32,575 nt of DNA, from the NCBI GenBank assembly GCA_029240935.1, contig JARDZI010000004.1, forward strand, positions 1 through 32,575, given 5' to 3'. Source of the DNA: Clostridiales bacterium. GTDB lineage: Bacteria > Bacillota > Clostridia > Clostridiales > Caloramatoraceae. Within the stretch, counting starts at the first letter, position 1; each line of letters opens with the position of its first letter. The position numbers and the translations under genes are program-made. Below, in pieces: positions 1 to 7,769 of this stretch. The notes beneath the pieces were generated by a model. That model was not told the DNA's origin. It saw only the letters and a program-made list of their open reading frames with translations, and did no database searches.

Positions 1-367
1 GAAAATATCTGACGAATTACCAGATATTTATGTTAATAAGATTAGAATAGCAAGAGCCATTATCAATATTTTAGAAAACGCAATCATTGTGCCCCACAAA
101 AAATTATACAAGCATATAATTTTTGAGGTAAAACCTGTTGATAATGGAATAAGTATAATTGTTGAGGACAATGGAATAGGAATAGAGGAATTGGATCTTC
201 CACTCATATGGGAGGTTGGCTTTTCTAAGAACAATACATCAGGATTAGGACTTCCATTTGCAAAGCAAATTATAGAAGACAATGAAGGTACTATAGGTGT
301 TAAGAGCAAGCCTAATCAAGGAACAACTTTTACTATATTTCTACCTTCAAACAGTGGTGTGGCATAA
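1..367 (+). CDS. Sensor histidine kinase, C-terminal fragment (5' end outside window)
   Basis: The frame is open from base 2 to the stop at 365-367, so the gene enters from the left and only its last ~121 codons are visible. The fragment is the HATPase_c ATP-binding domain of a two-component kinase: an N-box (INILENAI), a G1 box (VEDNGIGI), and a G2 box (SGLGLPFAKQII), ending in the usual GTTFTIFLP strand. The GTG at 89 lies inside the N-box region and is not a real start. The H-box and sensor domain are not in the window. The response regulator that follows is of the CitB/DcuR type, so a CitA/DcuS-like partner is possible, but the fragment alone does not prove it. The 212-base gap before the regulator holds a palindromic repeat, so the two may not be tightly co-transcribed. 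Confidence 0.88.
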   Translation, partial: KISDELPDIYVNKIRIARAIINILENAIIVPHKKLYKHIIFEVKPVDNGISIIVEDNGIGIEELDLPLIWEVGFSKNNTSGLGLPFAKQIIEDNEGTIGVKSKPNQGTTFTIFLPSNSGVA

Positions 368-406
368 CTCCATAAAATGCTTGTGGTAGTGGCAGGTCTC
401 TGAGCC

Positions 407-477
407 TGTCATTCTGAACTTAGTGAAGAATCTTGCCTAGGAATCACAAAAGATCCTTCACTACGTTCAGGATGACA
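407..477. repeat. Palindromic intergenic repeat, family 3 (TGTCATTCTGAAC ends), with family 2 fragment before it
   Basis: The ends TGTCATTCTGAAC (407-419) and GTTCAGGATGACA (465-477) are inverted copies, with further pairing inward (AGTGAAGAATCTT against AAGATCCTTCACT). A second copy in the opposite orientation lies at 16834-16910; the central bases of the two are reverse complements. Immediately left, 386-400 reads GTAGTGGCAGG, the end of the other palindrome family seen at 7673 and 16553, so this looks like one element abutting or inserted into another. Translated, this family gives the CHPERSEGS-type peptides found in many spurious hypothetical proteins. Confidence 0.8.
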
Positions 478-579
478 CTGACGCTGGTATTGAATTTCAT
501 AACAATGACATGGCACTGTAACAGATTTTATTTTTATATTATAATAAAGAATAAATATTATATTCCAGAGGTGATCAGT

Positions 580-1227
580 GTGAATGAAGCAAGAAAAAAA
601 ATTGTTATAATAGATGATGAACCAGACATCCAATATACAATTAAAGAAATATGTATTCATGGAGGATGGGAACCAATTGTTGCAATAAACGGAAGACAGG
701 GTGCGGATATGTGTAAACTGCACAGCCCTAATCTAGTTATAGTAGATTATCATATGCCTGATTGGGACGGGTTGACTACCGTTAAAAAAATTCGGGAGTT
801 TGATAGTGTTGTATCAATACTAGTGCTTACTGTTGATGAGACACAGGAAATTGCAGAAAAGTTCATAGCAGCTGGAGCTACTGATTTTGCCATAAAACCT
901 ATTAGATCACCTGACCTTATTTCTAGAATAAAAATCAACCTGAAAATAAATGAAATTCAGCAAGGGTATGTTAATGAAAAAAAGCAAGTGTTTATTGATA
1001 AGGGAATAAGTCCTGCAACATTAAGTATTATTTGTGATTTTCTAAGGGAAAAGTCAGATGGACTTACAATAGAAGAAATCACAAAGGGCGTGAACCTTGC
1101 ATATCAAACAGTACACAGGTATGTACAATACCTGGTAGAAAAAAATCATATTGAAATCATACCCATTTATGGGCAGCTCGGAAGACCAAAAAATAAGTAT
1201 AGATTACCTTTTAAAAAAACTAGCTAA
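580..1227 (+). CDS. Response regulator, CitB/DcuR-like (REC + C-terminal winged helix)
   Basis: Cytoplasmic DNA-binding output protein of a two-component system, 215 aa from GTG 580. This start is chosen because AGAGGTGA at 567-574 sits 5 bases upstream; the open frame back to 433 only reads through a repeat. The receiver domain (about 1-120) has the acidic pair D12/D13, phospho-acceptor D56 in IVDYHMPDWDG, T84 and K106. The C-terminal part (about 135-215) has a helix-turn-helix (LTIEEITKGVNLAYQTVHRYV) and a terminal GRPKNKYRL strand like that of CitB/DcuR/MalR regulators, a family that usually controls uptake of organic acids. It lies between a kinase end and an ABC importer operon, so control of that importer is an inference. 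A terminator overlaps its stop codon. Confidence 0.88.
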   Translation: MNEARKKIVIIDDEPDIQYTIKEICIHGGWEPIVAINGRQGADMCKLHSPNLVIVDYHMPDWDGLTTVKKIREFDSVVSILVLTVDETQEIAEKFIAAGATDFAIKPIRSPDLISRIKINLKINEIQQGYVNEKKQVFIDKGISPATLSIICDFLREKSDGLTIEEITKGVNLAYQTVHRYVQYLVEKNHIEIIPIYGQLGRPKNKYRLPFKKTS

Positions 1228-1243
1228 TTAGCTAGTTTTTTTT
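1211..1243 (+). terminator. Intrinsic terminator of the response regulator gene
   Basis: AAAAAACTAGCTAATTAGCTAGTTTTTTTT forms a palindrome (CTAGCTAATTAGCTAG core) with A-tract before and T-tract after, so it could work on both strands. The regulator stop codon TAA lies within the stem. Confidence 0.85.
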
Positions 1244-1326
1244 ATTGCTGTCAGCGTAATGAAACACGTCTCCTGTTTTTGAAAAACATTCAGAGAAATA
1301 TGTTATAAAAATAGGATAATTTTATT

Positions 1327-1382
1327 CTACTGCGAAATATATAAAGAACAATTGAATATAAATATAATAGCCTTTGCAGTAG
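1327..1382. promoter_or_regulatory. Inverted repeat upstream of the ABC importer operon (possible operator)
   Basis: CTACTGCGAA (1327-1336) and TTTGCAGTAG (1373-1382) are inverted copies differing at one base, 36 bases apart. Between them lies a TATAAT at 1363-1368 with no convincing -35 box. The layout (two half-sites around a promoter-like region just after a response regulator gene) would suit a regulator site. No biochemical support; a chance repeat or a long-loop RNA stem is possible. Confidence 0.35.
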
Positions 1383-1455
1383 TGATCTAATAAGTTTAGT
1401 TTTAGAAAAGCTCAGCTTTTCATACTAATATAAAAAATCTAAGGAGGGGAACTAT

Positions 1456-2658
1456 TTGAAAAGATTACTAGCTTTAATTATGGCAGGATTAATGATTTTT
1501 GGAACAGTTGGATGTTCAAAATCAGGTACTGAAGGAGATGACAAACCTCACATTGGTATTGTAACAGGTACAGTATCACAGGGGGAGGACGAACTTAGAG
1601 GCGCTGAAGCATTCATAAAGGAATACGGCAGTGTAGCAGATGGTGGAATAGTACAACACGTTACATACCCAGATAACTTTATGACTGAACAGGAAACAAC
1701 AATTGCAATGATCGAAGGTCTTGCAGATGACCCACAAATGAAGGCTATAGTTGTAAACCAGTCAGTTCCTGGAACATCAGCAGCCTTCGCAAAAATAAAA
1801 GAAATAAGACCTGACATACTTTTATTAGCAGCATCACCACAGGAAGATACTAACATGATTGAAGCTGCAGCTGATTTAGCTGTTGATGTTGACAATGTTA
1901 AACGTGGATATTTAATGATTCTTGCTGCTAAGAAAATGGGAGCAAAGACATTTGTTCATATTTCCTTCCCAAGACACATGAGTATTGAGCTTTTATCAAG
2001 AAGAAAAACAATAATGGAAGAAGCTTGTAAGGATTTAGGACTTACATTTGCAATGGAGACTGCCCCAGATCCAATGAGTGACGTTGGAGTACCAGGTGCA
2101 CAGCAGTTCATACTTGAAAAAATGCCATCATGGATAGATAAATATGGTAAGGACACTGCTTTCTTCTGTACAAATGATGCACAGACTGAACCACTTTTAA
2201 AGATGGTTGCACAGCTTGGAGCAATATTTGTTGAACCAGACCTTCCATCACCTATAATGGGATACCCTGGAGCATTTGGTATCGACCTTAAGGAACAAGC
2301 TGGAGATTGGCCTGCAATACTTAAGAGGGTTGAAGAAACTATAGTTGAAAAGGGTGGATCCAAGAGAATGGGAACATGGGCTTTCTCTTATGGTTATACT
2401 TCTACACTTGCACTTGCTGAATTTGGTAAGCAAGTAGCTGAAGGAACTGCAAAGAAGGATTCGTTTGAAGACCTAATGAAGTGCTTTGAAAAATATACTC
2501 CTGGTGCAGAATGGAATGGTTCATACTTTGTTGACGTTGCAACTAGTACAGAAAAGAAGAACCATGTAATGATATATCAGGATACCTATGTATTTGGCCA
2601 AGGTTTCCTTGGACAGACAAAGGAAACAATTCCTGAAAAATATAATAGCATAAAGTAA
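1456..2658 (+). CDS. DUF3798-like substrate-binding lipoprotein of an ABC importer
   Basis: Extracellular lipid-anchored binding protein, 400 aa, starting at TTG 1456 with AAGGAGGGG at 1441-1449. Residues 1-19 are a lipoprotein signal (positive KR, hydrophobic LLALIMAGLMIFG) and C20 in TVGC is the predicted lipidated cysteine. The body has a periplasmic-binding-protein feel: HIGIVTGTVSQGEDELRGAE at the start of lobe 1, AIVVNQSVPG, then FCTNDAQTEPLLKMVAQLGA in lobe 2. The ending (MGTWAFSYGYTSTLALAEFG, YTPGAEWNGSYF, YQDTYVFGQGFLG) matches my recollection of the DUF3798 family, whose ligand I do not know. It is first in an operon with a double ATPase and two permeases, and separated from them by a stable hairpin, a common way to make more binding protein than membrane parts. 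Confidence 0.8.
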   Translation: MKRLLALIMAGLMIFGTVGCSKSGTEGDDKPHIGIVTGTVSQGEDELRGAEAFIKEYGSVADGGIVQHVTYPDNFMTEQETTIAMIEGLADDPQMKAIVVNQSVPGTSAAFAKIKEIRPDILLLAASPQEDTNMIEAAADLAVDVDNVKRGYLMILAAKKMGAKTFVHISFPRHMSIELLSRRKTIMEEACKDLGLTFAMETAPDPMSDVGVPGAQQFILEKMPSWIDKYGKDTAFFCTNDAQTEPLLKMVAQLGAIFVEPDLPSPIMGYPGAFGIDLKEQAGDWPAILKRVEETIVEKGGSKRMGTWAFSYGYTSTLALAEFGKQVAEGTAKKDSFEDLMKCFEKYTPGAEWNGSYFVDVATSTEKKNHVMIYQDTYVFGQGFLGQTKETIPEKYNSIK

Positions 2659-2670
2659 TTAGATGGTTTA

Positions 2671-2709
2671 TGCATTAGGAACAGCCTATAATTGACTGTT
2701 CCTAATGCA
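2671..2709 (+). promoter_or_regulatory. Intra-operon hairpin between binding protein and ATPase genes
   Basis: TGCATTAGGAACAG (2671-2684) and CTGTTCCTAATGCA (2696-2709) form a perfect 14-bp stem with an 11-base loop. There is no run of T afterwards (ATTATTATAAG), so it is more likely an mRNA-protecting or partial-termination structure than a full terminator. Such stems often follow binding-protein genes in ABC operons and raise their mRNA level over the downstream genes. Confidence 0.6.
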
Positions 2710-2758
2710 ATTATTATAAGAGGCGGGTATTTTGACTTATAGATTAGAGGTGAAGCAA

Positions 2759-4384
2759 TTGTCAAATGAAAATATATTACTAAAGGTTCAAGGTGTTGGA
2801 AAACAATTTGATGGAAACAGAGTATTAAAGGATATCAACTTTTCCCTTGAAAAGGGTAAAATACTAGGGCTAGTTGGTGAAAATGGTGCTGGTAAATCAA
2901 CATTGATGAAAATACTATTTGGAATGAAGGATATATCTGAAACTGGGGGCTATGAAGGTGAGATTTATCTTGAGGATGAGAAGATAAATTTCAAGAGTCC
3001 TCTGGATGCACTAAATGCAGGAATAGGAATGGTTCATCAGGAGTTCTCGCTTATACCAGGTTTCACAACAACTGAAAATATATTATTGAATATGGAAAAA
3101 ACCAAGTCAAGTATAATGTCAAAGGTATTAGGAAAAAGACTTGAAACCATTAATATGAAAGAAATGAAAAAGAGTGCTCAAAAGGCAATAGATACACTTG
3201 GGGTACAGCTTGATCCAGACATGCTTGTTTCTGAAATGCCTGTTGGCCATAAGCAGTTCATAGAAATAGCTCGTGAGATAGACAGGGAAAAGGTAAAATT
3301 GCTTGTTTTAGATGAACCTACAGCAGTTTTGACTGAATCAGAAGCAGAAATACTTCTCAAAGCCATGAGAAAACTTGCTAATATGGGTGTTTCAATTATT
3401 TTTATTTCACATAGACTCAATGAGATTACAGAAGCATGTGACAAAATAGTAGTACTTAGGGATGGAGTTATTGTAGTAGAAAAGCCTAACCAGGGAATAA
3501 ACGTAAGGCAGATTGCTGAATGGATGGTTGGAAGAGATATTGGTAATAAAAAAGAAGCAAATGTAAAAATAGTTGATGTTACTGAAGACAATAAAGATGT
3601 TATTCTTGAAGTAAATAATCTTTGGGTAGACATGCCTGGAGAAACTGCAAAGAATGTATCCTTTAAGGTTAAGCGTGGAGAGATATTTGGAATAGGTGGC
3701 CTTGCTGGACAGGGAAAGCTGGGAATTCCTAATGGAATTATAGGCTTGTTTCCAGCAGGTGGAGAAGTTATATTTAATGGAAAACCACTGAAGCTAAACT
3801 CAACTCATAATGCATTAAAAAGTGGGTTAGCATTTGTTTCAGAGGATAGAAGAGGTGTAGGTCTTTTATTGGATGAATCTATTGACCTGAATATTGCCTT
3901 TAATGCAATGCAGGTTCATGAGAAATTTTTGATTAAGCCACTAGGTGGATTATTTAAGTTCCGTGACGAAAAGGCAATGAAAAAATGTGCAAATGAGTAT
4001 ATTAATGCATTAGAAATAAAATGTACAAGTGAGAAGCAGCTTACAAGACAGCTTTCAGGTGGAAACCAACAAAAGATATGTCTTGCAAAAGCTTTTGCTT
4101 TAGAACCAAGCCTTTTATTTGTATCAGAACCTACTAGAGGTATAGATGTTGGAGCAAAAAGCCTTGTACTTGATGCATTAAGACGTTATAACAAAGAAAA
4201 TAATACTACAATAGTAATGGTTTCATCAGAGCTTGAGGAGTTAAGATCCATATGTAACCGAATTGCTATTGTCAGTGAGGGAAAGGTAGCTGGTACACTA
4301 CTACCAGGGGCTGAAGCAGCAGAGTTTGGACTACTTATGTCTGGTATAAATCATTTGAGTGAAGAAGGTGAAAAGCATGAGTAG
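2759..4384 (+). CDS. ABC importer ATPase, two fused nucleotide-binding domains (RbsA/MglA-like)
   Basis: Cytoplasmic energy subunit, 541 aa from TTG 2759, preceded by AGAGGTGA at 2746-2753 with 5-base spacing; TTG 2732 is a weaker alternative. The N-terminal domain has a full Walker A (GENGAGKS, 40-47) and Walker B (LLVLDEPTA) but a degenerate signature (MPVGHKQ). The C-terminal domain has a degenerate Walker A (GLAGQGKLG), a canonical signature (LSGGNQQ) and an altered Walker B with Ser in place of Asp (LLFVSEPTRGID). If the domains pair head to tail, one composite ATP site is intact and the other is probably dead. This layout belongs to the sugar/nucleoside (CUT2) type of importers. It overlaps the first permease by 8 bases. 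Confidence 0.9.
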   Translation: MSNENILLKVQGVGKQFDGNRVLKDINFSLEKGKILGLVGENGAGKSTLMKILFGMKDISETGGYEGEIYLEDEKINFKSPLDALNAGIGMVHQEFSLIPGFTTTENILLNMEKTKSSIMSKVLGKRLETINMKEMKKSAQKAIDTLGVQLDPDMLVSEMPVGHKQFIEIAREIDREKVKLLVLDEPTAVLTESEAEILLKAMRKLANMGVSIIFISHRLNEITEACDKIVVLRDGVIVVEKPNQGINVRQIAEWMVGRDIGNKKEANVKIVDVTEDNKDVILEVNNLWVDMPGETAKNVSFKVKRGEIFGIGGLAGQGKLGIPNGIIGLFPAGGEVIFNGKPLKLNSTHNALKSGLAFVSEDRRGVGLLLDESIDLNIAFNAMQVHEKFLIKPLGGLFKFRDEKAMKKCANEYINALEIKCTSEKQLTRQLSGGNQQKICLAKAFALEPSLLFVSEPTRGIDVGAKSLVLDALRRYNKENNTTIVMVSSELEELRSICNRIAIVSEGKVAGTLLPGAEAAEFGLLMSGINHLSEEGEKHE

Positions 4385-5411
4385 TGTTAGGAGCTATATA
4401 AATAAATTTGGATTACCCCGTATTATTATAGGCTTGTTCCTAGTGTCATTGTTCGTTGCAGGACCATTTTTTGGCGTAAGAACTGACATGTCAATCAATG
4501 ACGTTTTGGTACGTTTTGGAATGAATGCAATTCTTGTTCTCTCCATGGTACCTATGATACAGTCTGGCTGTGGCTTGAATTTCGGTATACCTGTTGGACT
4601 TATTGCAGGACTTATAGGTGCTGTAATGAGTCTTGAGTTCAACCTTACAGGTATGACTGGCATTGCTGCAGCTATGGGAATAGCTATTGTGGCAGCAATA
4701 ATCCTGGGATATGGATACGGACTGTTGCTAAACAGGGTTAAGGGCGATGAAATGATTATAGCTACATATGTCGGTTATTCTATTGTATTTTTTATGAATG
4801 TTATGTGGATAATACTTCCCTTTAGGAATCCTTCCAGCGTACAAGGCTTTAAAGGGGAAGGACTTCGTGCAACAATAAGCGTAGAGGATTACTGGATTCA
4901 TGCAATCAGTGATATATTAAAAATTAAAATAAATGATAACTTTACAATTCCTCTTGGAATGTTCTTGTTCTTTGCTTTGATGAGCTTAATAGTTTGGGGA
5001 TTTTTTAAAACAAAAATTGGTACGGCTATAACTGCTGTTGGCTCAAATCCTGAATATGCAAGAGCTTCAGGTATTAATGTTAATAAGATGAGGACAATAT
5101 CTGTAATTTTATCAACAATAATTGCAGCTATAGGAATGATTGTTTACCAGCAGAGCTTCGGTTTTATACAAATGTTTGGTGCTCCTTTGGCATTTATGTT
5201 TCCATCTGTAGCCGCTGTACTTCTTGGTGGAGCATCTGTAAATAAAGCGTCTATAACCAATGTTGTTATAGGAACACTGTTGTATCAGGGAATAGTTACG
5301 ATGACACCTTCTGTAATTAACAGTGCAATCAATATTGACGTTTCGGAGACATTAAGACTTATAGTATCAAATGGTATGATTGTATATGCACTTACAAGGA
5401 AAGGGAGGTAG
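4377..5411 (+). CDS. ABC importer permease (first of two, BPD_transp_2-like)
   Basis: Membrane subunit of the importer, 344 aa. ATG 4377 is chosen because AAGGTG at 4365-4370 lies 6 bases before it; it overlaps the end of the ATPase gene, suggesting translational coupling. About eight to ten hydrophobic segments can be seen, starting with IIIGLFLVSLFVAGPFFG. GTAITAVGSNPEYARASGIN is the conserved cytoplasmic loop of this permease family that contacts the ATPase, and AAVLLGGASVNKASI is typical of the C-terminal half. It and the next gene are similar to each other, so they probably form a heterodimeric channel. Confidence 0.87.
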   Translation: MSSVRSYINKFGLPRIIIGLFLVSLFVAGPFFGVRTDMSINDVLVRFGMNAILVLSMVPMIQSGCGLNFGIPVGLIAGLIGAVMSLEFNLTGMTGIAAAMGIAIVAAIILGYGYGLLLNRVKGDEMIIATYVGYSIVFFMNVMWIILPFRNPSSVQGFKGEGLRATISVEDYWIHAISDILKIKINDNFTIPLGMFLFFALMSLIVWGFFKTKIGTAITAVGSNPEYARASGINVNKMRTISVILSTIIAAIGMIVYQQSFGFIQMFGAPLAFMFPSVAAVLLGGASVNKASITNVVIGTLLYQGIVTMTPSVINSAINIDVSETLRLIVSNGMIVYALTRKGR

Positions 5412-5415
5412 AAAC

Positions 5416-6516
5416 ATGAAGCTTGACAATAAAAAGTTTAAAAGGTTTTTGACAGGTAGTGCGGTGCCAATTCTCTTCCTATTTATAAGTGCCATAGCAA
5501 TACCTCTCTCAAAATTTTCTGGAACATACTTAATTAGAGAGATAGTGACACGTCTTTCTAGAGATTCCTTCCTAGTATTGGCGTTATTACTGCCTGTAAT
5601 GGCTGGGATGGGAATTAACTTTGGAATGGTTTTAGGAGCTATGGCTGGTCAGATAGGGCTTATATTTATTACTGACTGGGGTGTTACAGGTGCTCCAGGT
5701 CTTATATTAGCTATGATAATCAGTACTCCAATTTCCATACTTTTAGGCTATTTCGGAGGTGCTGTTTTAAACAGAGCAAAGGGACGTGAAATGATTACTT
5801 CTATGATGTTAGGTTTTTTTGTATCAGGTATATATCAATTTTTTCTACTTTATCTTTGTGGTTCTATAATACCTGTAAAAAGTCCAAAACTGCTTCTATC
5901 TAGAGGCTATGGAATTAGAAATGCAATTACTTTGGATGTTGCCCATGGGTTTGATAATTTAATCAAGCTTAAAATAGGGGCGATACCTATACCAATTAGC
6001 ACCTTCCTAATAATTGTTTTGATTTGCATATTTACAGTATGGTTCAGAAAAACAAAATTAGGACAGGATATGAGAGCTGTAGGCCAGGATATGGTTGTTT
6101 CAGACACAGCAGGAATAAAGGTAGATAAAACTCGTATACAATCAATAATAATTTCTACTGTTTTAGCGGCTTTTGGCCAAATTATATTCCTACAAAATAT
6201 TGGTACTTTAAATACCTATAATGGACAAGATCAGGCAGCACTATTTGCAGCAGCAGCTCTTCTTGTAGGTGGTGCTACAGTAAGTAAAGCTACAATACCA
6301 AATGCAATAATTGGTACTGGTTTGTTCCATTTAATGTTCGTAGTTATGCCTATGGCAGGTAAAAACCTTACAGGTTCTGCAATGCTTGGAGAATACTTCA
6401 GAATGTTTGTATCCTATGGAGTAGTTACATTAGCATTAGTTCTTCATGCATGGAAGAGGCAAAAGGATAAGGATAATGACAGAGCTTATCTGCGAACAGG
6501 AAACACAGGGCAGTAA
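5416..6516 (+). CDS. ABC importer permease (second of two, BPD_transp_2-like)
   Basis: Second channel subunit, 366 aa, starting at ATG 5416 after GGGAGGT at 5403-5409, four bases beyond the first permease stop. It shares the same plan: an N-terminal membrane segment (VPILFLFISAIAIPLSKFSG), a cytoplasmic loop (GQDMRAVGQDMVVSDTAGIK) and a C-terminal ALLVGGATVSKATIPN motif matching the partner's LLGGASVNKASITN. The two genes look like an old duplication. The C-terminus is hydrophilic (WKRQKDKDND). Substrate is unknown; the proximity to branched-chain amino acid genes, which are on the opposite strand, is not strong evidence for a related substrate. Confidence 0.87.
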   Translation: MKLDNKKFKRFLTGSAVPILFLFISAIAIPLSKFSGTYLIREIVTRLSRDSFLVLALLLPVMAGMGINFGMVLGAMAGQIGLIFITDWGVTGAPGLILAMIISTPISILLGYFGGAVLNRAKGREMITSMMLGFFVSGIYQFFLLYLCGSIIPVKSPKLLLSRGYGIRNAITLDVAHGFDNLIKLKIGAIPIPISTFLIIVLICIFTVWFRKTKLGQDMRAVGQDMVVSDTAGIKVDKTRIQSIIISTVLAAFGQIIFLQNIGTLNTYNGQDQAALFAAAALLVGGATVSKATIPNAIIGTGLFHLMFVVMPMAGKNLTGSAMLGEYFRMFVSYGVVTLALVLHAWKRQKDKDNDRAYLRTGNTGQ

Positions 6517-6534
6517 GCAGAGTAGTAGGATTGT

Positions 6535-6578
6535 AAAAGGTTGATCTAGTTTTTAACTAGATCAACCTTTTGTTTTTT
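6535..6578 (+). terminator. Intrinsic terminator of the ABC importer operon
   Basis: AAAAGGTTGATCTAGTT (6535-6551) pairs perfectly with AACTAGATCAACCTTTT (6555-6571) across a 3-base loop, followed by GTTTTTTC. The stem also starts with AAAA on the complementary side and may help end the converging ilvE transcript. Confidence 0.92.
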
Positions 6579-6591
6579 CTTTACATCTACT

Positions 6592-6686
6592 GTAGGGGCG
6601 AACAGTGTTCGCCCGTTATTGCGCATCATCATATAATGTAAAGCCTAGAAACAGAGTACATTCGGGCGAACACTGTTCGCCCCTAC
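6592..6686. repeat. Palindromic element, family 1, copy a
   Basis: The first 24 bases (starting GTAGGGGCGAACAGTGTTCG) are exactly inverted at 6663-6686, around a 47-base centre. Each arm is itself a small palindrome (GGCGAAC-AGT-GTTCGCC). It lies between the converging importer and ilvE genes. Other copies: 12570, 13761, 16145, 32315. Confidence 0.92.
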
Positions 6687-6720
6687 GTTTGGGGCTGTCC
6701 ATTTTCTCATAGCCTTGTTT

Positions 6721-7635
6721 TTAGTATACAGGAGTGCAGTACTTAATATGTTTTTGACAGTCTCCACTTGCTAGTGACATATATTGTTCCTTAAGCATTT
6801 TTGTTATGGTTCCTATTTTTCCGCTGCCTATAACTCTTCGATCAACTGAAACTATAGGGGTAACCTCCATGGCTGTTCCTGTGAAGAACAATTCATCTGC
6901 GCCGTATAATTCAACTCTTGAAATACTTCTTTCAACTGTATCTATTCCGAAATCTGACTTAGCAATCTTAATAACAGTGTCTCTGGTTATCCCCTCTAAT
7001 ATGTTGTCGCTTGGTGGAGGGGTTATTAGCTTTCCGTCCCTGACCATGAATATATTTTCTCCAGAGCCTTCACATACATTACCTTCCCCTGTCAAAAATA
7101 TTGCTTCGTCAAAGCCGTTTTGGCAAACTTCGAGATGTGCAAGTGCGGAGTTCAGGTAGGCTGCGGTTGCCTTTGTTCTTCCTGGTATCATGTTGTTGTT
7201 AACCCTCTTCCAGGAGGTAACAGATACATCAAGTGCTTCCTTTGATGCATATCTTCCGAATGGCTGACAGTATACAGCAAGCCCATTCTCATTATCTAGG
7301 AGTGTTGGAGAAATTGCATTGGAGCTTTTATATGCTAATGGTCTTATATATACTGTTGTTTTATAATTGTTTTTTTTCAATAATTCAACAGTTAAATCAC
7401 ATAATTCCTGACAGGTATATTGGATATTTATATTTAAAACCTTGCAGGAGTTTAAAAGCCTTTTGTAATGATCGTAAAGTCTGAAAACATATAATTGGGA
7501 AGCTTCCTCATTCCAGTAGGCTCTTATTCCTTCAAAGCAGCCAAGCCCGTAATTGAATGCTTTGTTTCGGATGCCTGGGTTTACAATATTTTCATCAACT
7601 ATTTGTCCTTTATAATATACATATGTTTTGTCCAT
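6721..7635 (-). CDS. ilvE: Branched-chain amino acid aminotransferase
   Basis: PLP enzyme, 304 aa, that moves the amino group from glutamate to the keto acids of Leu, Ile and Val (last step of all three pathways). ATG 7635 is chosen: MDKTYVYYKGQIV is a normal class IV aminotransferase start and AAGGAGG lies just upstream; the longer open frame to 7851 only reads through a repeat. The Schiff-base lysine is K155 in PGRTKATAAYLNS; FNYGLGCFEGIRAY near residue 30 and GSGENIFMVRDG then GITRDTVI follow the family order. It is last in the minus-strand ilv-leu operon, 134 bases after ilvB, with a palindromic element in the gap. Confidence 0.95.
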   Translation of the reverse strand: MDKTYVYYKGQIVDENIVNPGIRNKAFNYGLGCFEGIRAYWNEEASQLYVFRLYDHYKRLLNSCKVLNINIQYTCQELCDLTVELLKKNNYKTTVYIRPLAYKSSNAISPTLLDNENGLAVYCQPFGRYASKEALDVSVTSWKRVNNNMIPGRTKATAAYLNSALAHLEVCQNGFDEAIFLTGEGNVCEGSGENIFMVRDGKLITPPPSDNILEGITRDTVIKIAKSDFGIDTVERSISRVELYGADELFFTGTAMEVTPIVSVDRRVIGSGKIGTITKMLKEQYMSLASGDCQKHIKYCTPVY

Positions 7636-7672
7636 AAGTTTCCTCCTTAAATTAGTGGGTATATGCCCACCT

Positions 7673-7733
7673 TGTAGTGGCAGGCCGAGCTGCTTCTGCA
7701 TGGGAACCTGGGTAGGCATGGGAGCCTGCCACT
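7673..7733. repeat. Palindromic element, family 2, copy in ilvB-ilvE gap
   Basis: TGTAGTGGCAGG at 7673-7684 and CCTGCCACT at 7725-7733 are inverted ends. The same ends occur at 16553-16619, and a fragment at 386-400. It is transcribed within the ilv-leu operon and can fold into a hairpin in the RNA just upstream of the ilvE ribosome site. Confidence 0.75.
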
Positions 7734-7769
7734 GTAGTGACATGTTTATTTTATATATTGATTTATGGG

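Noticed and set aside
433-579. N-terminal extension of the response regulator frame
   Set aside because: It translates the family 3 repeat; GTG 580 has an ideal ribosome site and fits the receiver domain start.
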